From assembly GCA_013811715.1 (NCBI GenBank), contig JACCUS010000142.1:1-14773 (forward strand): a stretch of 14,773 nucleotides of DNA, read 5' to 3'. Below, piece after piece: positions 1 through 7,797 of the stretch. Made by a program: the position numbers and the translations under genes. The notes below the pieces were generated by a model that saw nothing but the letters and a program-made list of their open reading frames with translations, was not told the origin of the DNA and made no database searches. Source of the DNA: Nocardioidaceae bacterium. Its GTDB lineage: Bacteria > Actinomycetota > Actinomycetes > Propionibacteriales > Nocardioidaceae. Each line of letters begins with the position of its first letter. The first letter of the stretch is position 1.

Positions 1-771
1 CGCACGCAGGACGGCCAGACCGATGTAGTTCCAAGCGACGACGAGTTCATCTTTCCGTTCCTGTCGTCGTTTCACGAGTATCTCCAGATCATCGGCACGA
101 TGGACCAGTACTCGGGGGGCAGCGGCGACGTCGAGTGGACGGTCAGGGGTACGAGAGCGGACGGCAGTCCGTGGAGGCTGACCCGCAGCAACATGGTGTC
201 GACTCAATACGACCTGCCTTACGAGGCCATCCATGAGTTTGACCAAATGATTTTCAGGCTCGCGTTCCAGAACTTCGAGGACATCACGTTCACCGGAGTC
301 GACTTCTCGAACGTCACCGTGCGCGAGGCGATCCGCCAGTTCGCGGTTTCGAAGGTTCTGGTGTCGGTCGACGGCTCACCCTTCGAGAAGACCCGGAAGG
401 TGCGAGCGAAACCCGGCTCGCGCATCGCCCTGCGTGTGACCCTCAATCCCTACGACGAGAATCTCTCCAAGAAGGTCGTGGAGCTCGCCGTGCGGGTGCC
501 CAAGGACGCTCGGCGCGATGGCGATATACAGGTCTACGGCGGACCCGGTCACCACACAGGAATTGTGGGCGGGGCGGCTTCCTTCGACGACTTGCTCGAG
601 AAGATGCGCACGGACATCCCCAACAACAATGTCGGTGCAGCGCTGCGCATCGGCCGCAAGGTCGCCGACAAGCGCAACCTGCGTCTTGGCACCGTCGTCG
701 AGGGTGGTAGCTCGATCTTCGTGAGGATTGGCTCTGGTACAAGGGGAGCAGAAGAACCCCCGAAAGGCTAG
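1..771 (+). CDS. C-terminal part of a SpoIVB/S55-peptidase-like protein (5' end outside window)
   Basis: The reading frame is open from base 1 (the first codons read R-T-Q-D-G-Q) to a TAG at 769-771, so about 256 residues are visible and the true start lies upstream; the ATG at 100 is internal. The visible part looks beta-rich: G-D-V-E-W-T-V followed by R-A-D-G-S-P-W-R-L-T-R-S-N, then F-E-D-I-T-F-T-G-V-D-F, a basic P-G-S-R-I-A-L-R-V-T-L-N-P-Y segment, and a final F-D-D-L-L-E-K-M-R helix near the C-terminus. I recognise this pattern, without an alignment, as the C-terminal region that follows the S55 serine peptidase domain in large exported bacterial proteins. Any catalytic triad would be upstream and is not seen. 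No membrane segment is visible. Codon use looks less GC-biased than in the purine genes. The coding frame is secure; the family assignment is tentative. Confidence 0.5.
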   Translation, partial: RTQDGQTDVVPSDDEFIFPFLSSFHEYLQIIGTMDQYSGGSGDVEWTVRGTRADGSPWRLTRSNMVSTQYDLPYEAIHEFDQMIFRLAFQNFEDITFTGVDFSNVTVREAIRQFAVSKVLVSVDGSPFEKTRKVRAKPGSRIALRVTLNPYDENLSKKVVELAVRVPKDARRDGDIQVYGGPGHHTGIVGGAASFDDLLEKMRTDIPNNNVGAALRIGRKVADKRNLRLGTVVEGGSSIFVRIGSGTRGAEEPPKG

Positions 772-790
772 AGCGGGCCGTAGCACAAGA

Positions 791-830
791 GGGCACCGCG
801 CCCCCGGCTGAGACGGGGGCGTCGCCCTTT
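791..830 (+). terminator. GC-rich hairpin terminator after the S55-like gene
   Basis: An 8-bp perfect stem (799-806 CGCCCCCG with 814-821 CGGGGGCG) closes a 7-base loop. It is extended outward by GGGC (791-794) pairing with GCCC (824-827) across a small internal loop, and TTT follows at 828-830. It starts 19 bases after the TAG at 769-771, which is right for an intrinsic terminator of the plus-strand gene. The short T-run is usual in GC-rich actinobacteria. It may also help insulate the convergent purine operon, which ends at 912. Confidence 0.7.
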
Positions 831-841
831 CCATCTCTTGA

Positions 842-894
842 CGAGTGGTCGCTGAGTGACGGCCGACCCATATGGAGCATCCGACGACCACTCG
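842..894. repeat. 10-bp perfect inverted repeat between convergent genes
   Basis: CGAGTGGTCG at 842-851 is exactly complemented by CGACCACTCG at 885-894, with 33 bases between the arms. It lies 18 bases beyond the end of the convergent purine operon (TAG complement at 912-914). It could form a long-loop terminator for that operon or bind a protein. No T-run follows it on either strand, so the role is unresolved. Confidence 0.45.
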
Positions 895-911
895 GCGGGG
901 GTTGGGGCGCG

Positions 912-2624
912 CTAGTCGAGCTCGAGCGGCACCAGCGCGAACTCGTCGACGTCGACCAGCCCCCGGTCGGTGATCTTGAGCTTGGGGATAACTGAGAGGG
1001 CGAGGAAGCTCAGGGTCATGAATGGCGATTCGATCTCGACCCCCAGTGAGGCCAGCGCTAAGTGCGCGGCGTCGAGCTTTTCGACCACAGTTTCAAACGG
1101 TTCCTCAGACAACAGGCCGGCGACCGCCAGGGGGAGCTCGGCCAGCACCTGATTGTCCGCGACCACCACGATGCCACCGCCCATCGCCTGGAGCCTCAGT
1201 GCGCACAGCGCCATGTCGTGGTCGTTCATCCCCACCACCACGACGTTGTGAGCATCGTGGGCGACCGTCGAGGCGAACGCCCCCCGCTTCAGCCCGAAAC
1301 CTTCGACGAAGCCCAGCCCGATCCTGCCGGTTGCGTGGTGGCGCTCGATCACGGCGATCTTGGCCAGGTCGTTTTCGGGATCGGCGAGAGCCCGGCCCCC
1401 ATTGCCATGCGGCCGGCGAACAACGCAGTTCGTGAGCAACTGTCCCGGGATGATCTCGATCACCCTCATCCGGGGCTTGCTCACAGAGATCGTGAAGCTC
1501 TCAGGAGATACGGAGGGCAGGCGCACCGAATGCCGCACCCACAGCGGGACATCGGCGGCGGGAAACGGCAGCGCCCGGCCCCCCTCCGCTACCAGCCGCC
1601 CGGCCTTGAAGACCGACAGTGGGCGGAAGCTCTCGAGGCCTTCGAGCAGTAGGAAATCGGCCTTGAAGCCCGGCGCGATCGCGCCCGAGTCCTCAAGCCC
1701 GTGATAGAGAGCAGGGTGTAGCGAGGACAGCAGGATGGCGTCTTCCGCCGAGAGACCCTGCTGGACCGCGGCCCGCGCCATCTGATTGATGTGACCTTCC
1801 CGCACCAGGAAGTCGGGCTCGCGGTCGTCGGTGCAGAAGGCGCAGAAGTCGGGCCCGAAGTTCTTCACGAGGGGCACGAGCGCCTCCAGGTTGCGGGCGT
1901 TCGAAGCCTCTCGAATCAGCACCCACATCCCCTTGCGCCGCTTCTCGAGTGCTTCTTCATAGGTGGTTGATTCGTGGTCCGAGCGTATGCCGGCGGCAAG
2001 ATAGGCGTCGAGCGCCCGGCCCCTCACCCCGGGGGCATGGCCGTCGATGTGGGTGGCTCCCTTGACTTCGAGCTTGTCGAGTTGAGCTTCGTCGCCCGCG
2101 ATGACGCCTGGGTAGTTCATCATCTCGGCGACTCCCAGAGCATGCGAGCGGCGCAGGATCGACTCCATGTCGCCGGTGGTGAGCGCACGACGGGGAGACT
2201 CGAAGTCCGACGCCGGTACACAAGACGACGCCATCACGAAGATCTCGACGGGGAGGCCCTCGCAGACATCGAGCAGCCAGTGAATCCCGTCTGTACCAAG
2301 GACGTTGGCGATCTCGTGAGGATCGGTAACCACGGCGGTGGTTCCGTGCGGGAGCACCGCGCGCACGAACTCGTCGACCATCAGCTTGGATGACTCGATG
2401 TGCATGTGAGCGTCGATGAAGCCGGGCGCGAGATAGAGCCCCGAGGCATCGATGCGCTCGCCCCCATCGAACTGCCCGAGTCCCGCGATGCGTCCGTCGG
2501 CAACGGCGACGTCGGTTTCGATCCATTCCTTGGTGAAGGCGGAGAACACATACGCGCCCGCAACCACCAAGTCGGGCGGCTGATCGCCGCGCGCCACCGC
2601 AATGAGTCGCGCCCTCGATCTCAC
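912..2624 (-). CDS. ade: Adenine deaminase (Ade family), last gene of the purine operon
   Basis: The enzyme hydrolyses adenine to hypoxanthine and ammonia in the cytosol, feeding the xanthine dehydrogenase encoded just upstream. The 570-residue length is normal for the Ade family of metal-dependent amidohydrolases. Visible motifs are the N-terminal beta-sandwich strand, the metal site D-A-H-M-H-I-E-S-S (H73, H75), T-D-P-H-E-I-A-N-V-L-G (100-110), H-I-D-G-H-A-P-G (192-199), S-D-H-E-S (215-219) and C-T-D-D-R-E (264-269). A G-F-K-A-D segment then returns to the sandwich, and the adenine-deaminase-specific C-terminal domain fills roughly residues 390-570. The start is GTG (complement of 2622-2624), overlapping the TGA of pucD as GTGA. 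Codon use appears less GC-rich than in the rest of the operon. The Ade call is secure from the motifs; it is not the eukaryotic-type or Add-like adenine deaminase. Confidence 0.93.
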   Translation of the reverse strand: MRSRARLIAVARGDQPPDLVVAGAYVFSAFTKEWIETDVAVADGRIAGLGQFDGGERIDASGLYLAPGFIDAHMHIESSKLMVDEFVRAVLPHGTTAVVTDPHEIANVLGTDGIHWLLDVCEGLPVEIFVMASSCVPASDFESPRRALTTGDMESILRRSHALGVAEMMNYPGVIAGDEAQLDKLEVKGATHIDGHAPGVRGRALDAYLAAGIRSDHESTTYEEALEKRRKGMWVLIREASNARNLEALVPLVKNFGPDFCAFCTDDREPDFLVREGHINQMARAAVQQGLSAEDAILLSSLHPALYHGLEDSGAIAPGFKADFLLLEGLESFRPLSVFKAGRLVAEGGRALPFPAADVPLWVRHSVRLPSVSPESFTISVSKPRMRVIEIIPGQLLTNCVVRRPHGNGGRALADPENDLAKIAVIERHHATGRIGLGFVEGFGLKRGAFASTVAHDAHNVVVVGMNDHDMALCALRLQAMGGGIVVVADNQVLAELPLAVAGLLSEEPFETVVEKLDAAHLALASLGVEIESPFMTLSFLALSVIPKLKITDRGLVDVDEFALVPLELD

Positions 2625-5032
2625 GACAGACCCACGATGTCGTCCGGGCGCACCGGAACACGCCGCAGTGGTTTCCCGCTGGCTGCCCTGAGAGCTGCAG
2701 CCGCGGCTGCGGTGGAGGAGATCGCGGGCGGTTCACCAACCCCCTTGACGCCGTAGGGCGACTCGGGATCGCCCAGCTCTAGGATGCGCGATGTGACCGG
2801 CGGCATGTCGAGGATCGTGGGGATGAGGTAGTCGGTGAACGACGCGTTCTTGATCTTGCCGTCGGCGATCACGATCTCCTCCATCAGCGCCAGTCCCATC
2901 CCCTGGGTGCTGCCGCCCTGGATCTGCCCGAGCACCGCGTCGGGGTTCATCGCCTTACCGACGTCTTGGGTGCACGCCAGCTCGACCACCTTCACCAGGC
3001 CGAGCTCGACGTCGACGTCGACGACCGCCCGGTGCGCGGCGAACGCGTACTGCACGTGGGCGAAGCCCTGTCCGGTCTCGGGATCGATCGGCTCGGTCTC
3101 GCGGTGCCGCCACTCGACGGTCTCCTCGACCGCTCCCTTGCCGAGCACGTCGGCGAGGGAGGCCAACGTGCCAACGGCGGCGGAGACGACCATGCCGGCA
3201 TCGAGACGCAGGTCGTGGATCGGGTGGCCGAGGTACGCGCGCGCCAGCTCGAACACCCGCTCCCGGACCTGCTGGCAGGCGCTTCGCACCGCGCCGCCAG
3301 TGACATACGTCTGGCGGGACGCCGAGGTGGATCCCCCCGAGCCGACCCGGGTGTCCTTGGGGTGAACGACGACCGTGTCGACGCCCAGCTCGGTGCGGCA
3401 GATCTGCTGCTCGACGGTGACGAGTCCTTGGCCTACCTCGGCGGAGGCGGTGTGCACAGTGACATGTGGCGCCCCGCCCACGACCTCGAGCCGCACGCGG
3501 GCGGTGGAGTAGTCGTCGTACCCCTCGGAGAAGCCGACGTTCTTGTAGGCGACCGCGTAGCCGACGCCGCGCCGTACCCCTTCGCCATGGGTCGTGTTGG
3601 AGACGCCACCGGGCATCCGCCGCAGGTCGAGCTCGGCGCCGTTCTCCGCCGGCATCGCCATCGCCTGCAGCCGCTGCAGCAGCTCCGCGACCGGGGCGGC
3701 GCTGTCGATGACCTGCCCGGTGGGCGCCTCCGCGCCTTCGTGCATGGCGTTGCGGACCCGCACCTCGACGGGGTCGAGCCCGAGCGCGCCGGCGAGCTTG
3801 TCCATCTGCGCCTCGTAGGCGAACGCCGCCTGCACCGACCCGAAGCCGCGCATCGCCCCGCAGGGCGGGTTGTTGGTGTAGACGCCGTACGCGTCGATGT
3901 GGACGTTGGGCACGACGTAGGGGCCGCATCCCATCGTGCCCGCGTTGCCGACGACGGCAGGTGTGGAGGAGGCGTACGCACCGCCGTCGAGGTAGATGGC
4001 GGCCTTGACGTAGACGAGTCTTCCGTCGCGATCCGCACCGTGCTCGTAGTGCAGCTTCGCGGGGTGCCGGTGCACGTGGCCGAAGAACGACTCCTCACGG
4101 TTGTAGGACATCTTGATCGGCTTGCCGGTGTGCAGCGCCAGCAGGCAGCCGTGCACGTGCATCGACAGGTCCTCCCGGCCGCCGAAAGCTCCGCCAACGC
4201 CGGCCAGGGTCAGTCGCACCCGGTCGGGAGTCAAACCGAGAGCGGCACAGATCTGGCGCTGGTCGACGTGCAGCCACTGGGTGGCGACGTAGAGGTCGAC
4301 ACCGCCTTCCCCGTCGGGGACGGCGAGTCCCGCCTCCGGCCCGAGGAACGCCTGGTCCTGCATGCCCACCTCGTAGTCGCCCACGACGACGACGTCGGCG
4401 GTGCCGTCGGAGTCGCCCTTGCGCACCTTCAGGTGCCGCACCAGGTTGCCCTCCGGGTGCAGGTGGGCGCTCTCCCGGCTCAGCCCGCTCACCTCGCCGG
4501 CCGGAGCTCCATGGATCTGGCTCGACCCCGAGTGCCCCAACGCCGTCCGCGGGTCGGTCACCGGCTCGAGCACGTCGTAGTCGACCGTGATCTTCTTCGC
4601 CGCCTGGCGGGCGATCTCGGGATGGTCGGCGGCCACCAGCGCGACCGGCTCGCCCTCGTAGCGGACGGTGTCGATAGCCAGCACCGGCTGGTCGGCGATC
4701 TCGAGGCCGTAGACCTTCTCTCCGGGCACGTCCTCGTGGGTGAGTACGGCGAACACGCCCGCGGTGGCGAGGGCCGCGCCGATGTCGATGCCGCGGATCC
4801 GCGCGTACGGGTGTGGGCTGCGAAGCGTGACCCCCCACAGCATGTCGTCCATCCACAGGTCGCTGCCGTAGGCGAACTCGCCGGTGACCTTGAGGGTGGC
4901 GTCGGGCCGTTGCGGGCTCTCGCCGACACCGCCGATCGCGTTGTCCGGCGGGGCGTCCGGGGCGACTGCTGGGCTGCGCGGCTGCGTCTCCGTAGGCGTC
5001 GACGCGGCCGTCGGACCCATCATTGCTGTCAT
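2621..5032 (-). CDS. pucD: Xanthine dehydrogenase molybdenum-cofactor subunit (PucD-type)
   Basis: This is the large catalytic subunit of a three-subunit xanthine dehydrogenase that oxidises hypoxanthine and xanthine to urate at a molybdopterin site. An N-terminal ald_Xan_dh_C-type domain (about 40-160; R-S-P-H-P-Y-A-R, Y-E-G-E-P-V-A) is followed by the cofactor-binding domain. Key motifs are G-V-G-G-A-F-G-G-R-E-D (278-288, with E287 in the purine-contact position), C-G-A-M-R-G-F-G (391-398, R395 the other purine contact) and K-G-V-G-E-P-P (763-769) with E767 as the catalytic glutamate. At 803 residues it exceeds the roughly 745 of Bacillus PucD, mainly through a Pro/Ala/Thr-rich N-terminal tail of about 35 residues. 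The ATG (5030-5032) overlaps the preceding TGA as ATGA with GGGAG about 9 bases upstream; ATGs at codons 4 and 5 are alternatives. PucD type is preferred over XdhB type because of G-G-R-E-D and the three-gene format. Confidence 0.92.
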   Translation of the reverse strand: MTAMMGPTAASTPTETQPRSPAVAPDAPPDNAIGGVGESPQRPDATLKVTGEFAYGSDLWMDDMLWGVTLRSPHPYARIRGIDIGAALATAGVFAVLTHEDVPGEKVYGLEIADQPVLAIDTVRYEGEPVALVAADHPEIARQAAKKITVDYDVLEPVTDPRTALGHSGSSQIHGAPAGEVSGLSRESAHLHPEGNLVRHLKVRKGDSDGTADVVVVGDYEVGMQDQAFLGPEAGLAVPDGEGGVDLYVATQWLHVDQRQICAALGLTPDRVRLTLAGVGGAFGGREDLSMHVHGCLLALHTGKPIKMSYNREESFFGHVHRHPAKLHYEHGADRDGRLVYVKAAIYLDGGAYASSTPAVVGNAGTMGCGPYVVPNVHIDAYGVYTNNPPCGAMRGFGSVQAAFAYEAQMDKLAGALGLDPVEVRVRNAMHEGAEAPTGQVIDSAAPVAELLQRLQAMAMPAENGAELDLRRMPGGVSNTTHGEGVRRGVGYAVAYKNVGFSEGYDDYSTARVRLEVVGGAPHVTVHTASAEVGQGLVTVEQQICRTELGVDTVVVHPKDTRVGSGGSTSASRQTYVTGGAVRSACQQVRERVFELARAYLGHPIHDLRLDAGMVVSAAVGTLASLADVLGKGAVEETVEWRHRETEPIDPETGQGFAHVQYAFAAHRAVVDVDVELGLVKVVELACTQDVGKAMNPDAVLGQIQGGSTQGMGLALMEEIVIADGKIKNASFTDYLIPTILDMPPVTSRILELGDPESPYGVKGVGEPPAISSTAAAAAALRAASGKPLRRVPVRPDDIVGLS

Positions 5033-6396
5033 GAGGTGACTCCCGCCCGGGCCAGCAGGGCGGTGCTCGCGGCACGGACCTCACGAGCGACGGCGTACTC
5101 GTCGAGGTTGACGAGCCGCCCCTGTTCGACCACGGGCATGCCCTGCACGAGCAGCAACTCCAGTGGCGCAGGGGCGCCGAGCACCAGCGCCGCCACCGGG
5201 TCGGCGATATCGATGTGCGCGAGCGTGTCGAGACGCCACAATGCGACGTCGGCCAGCTTCCCCGGCTCGAGTGACCCGGTCTGGTCGTCCCATCCGAGCA
5301 CCCTGGCGCCACGGATCGTGGCCATCTCCAGCGCCCCGCGGACGGTCAAGGCGTCGGACCCCCCGATCGCCCGGGCGAAGAGGACGGCCTGACGCAGCTC
5401 GGTCAGCAGCGAGCCGGCCTCGTTCGACGCGGCGCCGTCTACGCCGAGTCCGACCGGCACTCCGGCCTCACGCAGGTCCCGGCTGCGGCAGATGCCGGCG
5501 CCGAGGCGCCCGTTGGACGAGGGGCAGTGCGCGACGCTAGTGCCGCTCTCCGCGAGCCTGCCGATGGACTTGTCGTCGAGGTGGACGGCGTGAGCGAACC
5601 ACACGTCCGGGCCGAGCCAGCCGAGCGACTCGACGTACTCCGCCGGCGTGGAGCCGAAGTGCTCGCGGCAGTAGTCGTCCTCGTCAGTCGTCTCGGCAAG
5701 GTGGGTGTGCAGTCGGACGCCCTTGTCCCGGGCCAGGGCCGCGGATTGCTGGAGCAGCTCCCGCGTCACCGAGAACGGGGAGCAGGGCGCCACCCCGATC
5801 CGTAGCATCGAGTCGGGGCCAGGGTCGTGGTGCTCGTCGATCGCGGTCTGAGTCGCGGCGAGGACGGTGTCGATGTCTTCCACGATGTGGTCGGGCGGCA
5901 GCCCGCCTCGGCTCTGGCCCAGGTCCATCGACCCCCTGGTCGGGAGGAAGCGGAGCCCGATGGCTCTGGCCGCGGCGATCTCCGCGCCGAGCAGGTCACC
6001 CGCACCGGCGCTGAAGACGTAGTGGTGGTCTGTGGTGGTGCTGCAGCCGGTCAACGCCAGCTGGCCGAGCCCGCCGGTGGCTGCCGCCCGCACGGTGGCC
6101 TCGTCGATGCACCCCCACACCGGGTACAGAGTCGTCAGCCAGTCGAACAAGGCGGCGTCCACCGCGAGGCCTCGGGTCACCCATTGGTAGAGGTGATGAT
6201 GGGTGTTGACCAGACCCGGGGTGGCAAGGCAGCCGGTCGAGTCGACGTACGTCGCCCTGGGCAGATCGCGGGGTGCCCGCCCCTCGCCCACGGCGGAGAT
6301 CCGGCCGCCCTCGACGATGATGTGGCCGGTGTCTTGCTCGGTGCGGTCGGCGTCCATGGTGACCACCGCGCAGCCGTCGATGACGATCGTGCTCAT
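5029..6396 (-). CDS. 8-oxoguanine deaminase-like amidohydrolase
   Basis: It probably hydrolyses 8-oxoguanine to urate and ammonia. The 455-residue protein belongs to the TrzN/AtzB/guanine-deaminase branch of the amidohydrolase superfamily and has the 8-oxoguanine deaminase length. Expected residues are all visible: H66-x-H68 in N-T-H-H-H, H232 and E235 in H-T-H-L-A-E (metal ligand and catalytic Glu), H269 in F-A-H-A-V-H, and D320 in G-V-D-G-A-A-S-N-E. The start is the ATG at 6394-6396, which overlaps the TGA of the 2Fe-2S gene by 4 bp. The same frame stays open further upstream only as a shadow of that gene. It lies inside the xanthine dehydrogenase gene set, which supports a purine substrate yielding urate directly. 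Alternatives are a guanine deaminase-like activity or another aminopurine or pterin. The family is sure; the exact substrate is inferred. Confidence 0.82.
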   Translation of the reverse strand: MSTIVIDGCAVVTMDADRTEQDTGHIIVEGGRISAVGEGRAPRDLPRATYVDSTGCLATPGLVNTHHHLYQWVTRGLAVDAALFDWLTTLYPVWGCIDEATVRAAATGGLGQLALTGCSTTTDHHYVFSAGAGDLLGAEIAAARAIGLRFLPTRGSMDLGQSRGGLPPDHIVEDIDTVLAATQTAIDEHHDPGPDSMLRIGVAPCSPFSVTRELLQQSAALARDKGVRLHTHLAETTDEDDYCREHFGSTPAEYVESLGWLGPDVWFAHAVHLDDKSIGRLAESGTSVAHCPSSNGRLGAGICRSRDLREAGVPVGLGVDGAASNEAGSLLTELRQAVLFARAIGGSDALTVRGALEMATIRGARVLGWDDQTGSLEPGKLADVALWRLDTLAHIDIADPVAALVLGAPAPLELLLVQGMPVVEQGRLVNLDEYAVAREVRAASTALLARAGVTS

Positions 6397-6875
6397 GGCG
6401 GCCCGCCCGCGCTCGACATCCGGACGGCGGCCAGGTGGACGGCGTCCAGGATCTTCTCGTAGCCGGTGCACCGGCACAGGTTGCCGGCCAACGACTCCCT
6501 GATCTCGGGATCGTCGGGGTCGGGGTCGCGCCGCAACAGGTCGTGAGCGGCCACGATCAGGCCCGGGGTGCAGAACCCGCACTGGACGGCGCCCGCGTCG
6601 ATGAACGCCTGCTGGATCGGGTGCAACCCGAGATCGTCGGCGAGGCCCTCCACGGTGAGGATGTCCCGGCCTTGCGCCTGGCCAGCCGCGACCAGGCACG
6701 CGCATGCCGCGACGCCATCGAGGTAGACCGTGCACGACCCGCATTCGCCTTGTTCACAAGCGTTCTTGGAGCCGGGCAGGCCCATCCGCTCACGCAGAAC
6801 GTAGAGCAGGCTCTCACCCTCCCAGACGTCGTCGACCTCGTGGGTCTCGCCGTTGACAGTCGCCACGATGCGCAT
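6393..6875 (-). CDS. pucE: Xanthine dehydrogenase 2Fe-2S subunit (PucE-type)
   Basis: The small electron-transfer subunit carries two 2Fe-2S clusters that pass electrons from molybdopterin to FAD. The N-terminal plant-ferredoxin-like domain has C40-E-Q-G-E-C45-G-S-C48 and C60. The C-terminal helical domain has Q-C99-G-F-C102-T-P-G and C134-R-C136-T-G-Y. All eight cluster cysteines are therefore present in the canonical spacing, and 160 residues is the normal length. The ATG at 6873-6875 is preceded by a strong GGGAGGAG about 8 bases upstream, which lies partly within the end of pucC; only 3 bases separate the two genes. Its TGA overlaps the deaminase start as ATGA. Because the deaminase separates it from pucD, the subunit genes are interrupted but still translationally linked. 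The symbol follows the Bacillus puc nomenclature and should not be confused with the XdhC maturation factor. Confidence 0.93.
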   Translation of the reverse strand: MRIVATVNGETHEVDDVWEGESLLYVLRERMGLPGSKNACEQGECGSCTVYLDGVAACACLVAAGQAQGRDILTVEGLADDLGLHPIQQAFIDAGAVQCGFCTPGLIVAAHDLLRRDPDPDDPEIRESLAGNLCRCTGYEKILDAVHLAAVRMSSAGGPP

Positions 6876-6878
6876 CGG

Positions 6879-7754
6879 TCAGCTCCTCCCGATCCGGCTG
6901 TAGTCGGCCCAGGCCCAGGTGAGGCATCGCCGAGCCATCACCGACAGCGAGTGCAGTCGGTAGGCGGCGGTTCCGCGTACGTCGTCGATAGGCGCCGCCG
7001 CCGTCTTGACATGCTCGCCGAACTCTGCGGCCAAGGCATCGGGCAGCGGGCCGCGCGACTCCCACAGGTTGTCCGCCTCCAGCGCTTCGGCCAGCCAGGT
7101 CTCTGCCGCAGCGGCTCGTCGCGGTGTCGGCGCGGCCGAGCCGATGCCGGCTCCGACCTGCTTGCGGTCCGGGTGCAGAGCGAGACTGAACGCCGAGACG
7201 GCGATCACCATCGCGTTGCGGGTGCCGATCTTGCTGAACTGCTGTGGGCCCGTCGCCGGTGTGACCAGGACGGCCGAGATCAGCTCGGCCGGCCGGGCGA
7301 CGTGCTCCTTCACCCCGGTGTAGAACTCCTCGATCGGCACCGTCCGCGTGCCGTCCACGCTGAGGAGCTCGACCGCGGCGCCCGCCGCGAGCAGCGGCGG
7401 GTGGGAGTCACCGGCCGGCGACGCCGCGCCGAGGTTGCCGCCGACCGTGCCCCGGTTCCGGATCTGGGGAGAGCCGACGGTGCGTGAAGCCATCGCCAGC
7501 CCAGGCAGCAGGTCACTGAGCTCGTTGATGACGCGGGTGTAGGTGACGCCGGCGCCGAGCCGGATGTGCCCGTTGTCGGGCGCCCACTCGGAGAGCTCGG
7601 GCACCCTGGTGAGATCGATCAGCGCGGGCGGCCGGTGGCGGTCGAAGTTCAGCTCGACCATCACGTCGGTACCGCCGATGATCGGCACCGCGTTTGGCTG
7701 CTCGGCCTTGGCCGCCACCGCCTCGGCGAGGCTGGTCGGCGCTAGGAACTCCAT
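6879..7754 (-). CDS. pucC: Xanthine dehydrogenase FAD-binding subunit (PucC-type)
   Basis: This 291-residue FAD subunit takes electrons from the 2Fe-2S subunit and passes them to NAD+ or another acceptor. The CO-dehydrogenase-flavoprotein fold is recognised from P-I-I-G-G-T-D-V-M (24-32), which binds the FAD pyrophosphate, and from the second FAD motif beginning at S95 (P-Q-I-R-N-R-G-T-V-G-G-N-L-G, 96-109, then A-S-P-A-G-D). A C-terminal CO_deh_flav_C-type domain follows (about 180-280, with A-A-P-T-P-R-R-A and R-G-T-A-A-Y-R). The start ATG (7752-7754) follows GGGAGGG by about 7 bases. It begins 43 bases after the urate oxidase stop, the longest gap inside the operon, so an internal promoter there is possible but none is recognisable. 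Residues 108-112 lack the aspartate sometimes seen after G-G-N-L in related subunits; this looks like normal family variation. Confidence 0.9.
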   Translation of the reverse strand: MEFLAPTSLAEAVAAKAEQPNAVPIIGGTDVMVELNFDRHRPPALIDLTRVPELSEWAPDNGHIRLGAGVTYTRVINELSDLLPGLAMASRTVGSPQIRNRGTVGGNLGAASPAGDSHPPLLAAGAAVELLSVDGTRTVPIEEFYTGVKEHVARPAELISAVLVTPATGPQQFSKIGTRNAMVIAVSAFSLALHPDRKQVGAGIGSAAPTPRRAAAAETWLAEALEADNLWESRGPLPDALAAEFGEHVKTAAAPIDDVRGTAAYRLHSLSVMARRCLTWAWADYSRIGRS

Positions 7755-7797
7755 CGGCGGCCCTCCCTCGGCTTCGTTCCCACTCTCGCCCTCACGG

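Noticed and set aside
3004..3024. Short GACGTC/GTCGAC tandem-like run
   Set aside because: It simply encodes alternating Val-Asp residues inside pucD with GC-biased codons; there are too few units for a functional repeat.
2966..5392. Very long (808-codon) open frame on the plus strand opposite pucD and the deaminase gene
   Set aside because: It is antisense to genes with clear motifs, has repetitive low-complexity His/Val/Asp/Arg content and no recognisable domain. High-GC DNA routinely leaves such frames open.
6397..6744. Longer 571-residue version of the 8-oxoguanine-type deaminase starting at 6744
   Set aside because: The extra 116 residues are an Arg/Gly/Pro-rich shadow of the 2Fe-2S subunit gene; the real start is the ATGA overlap at 6393-6396.
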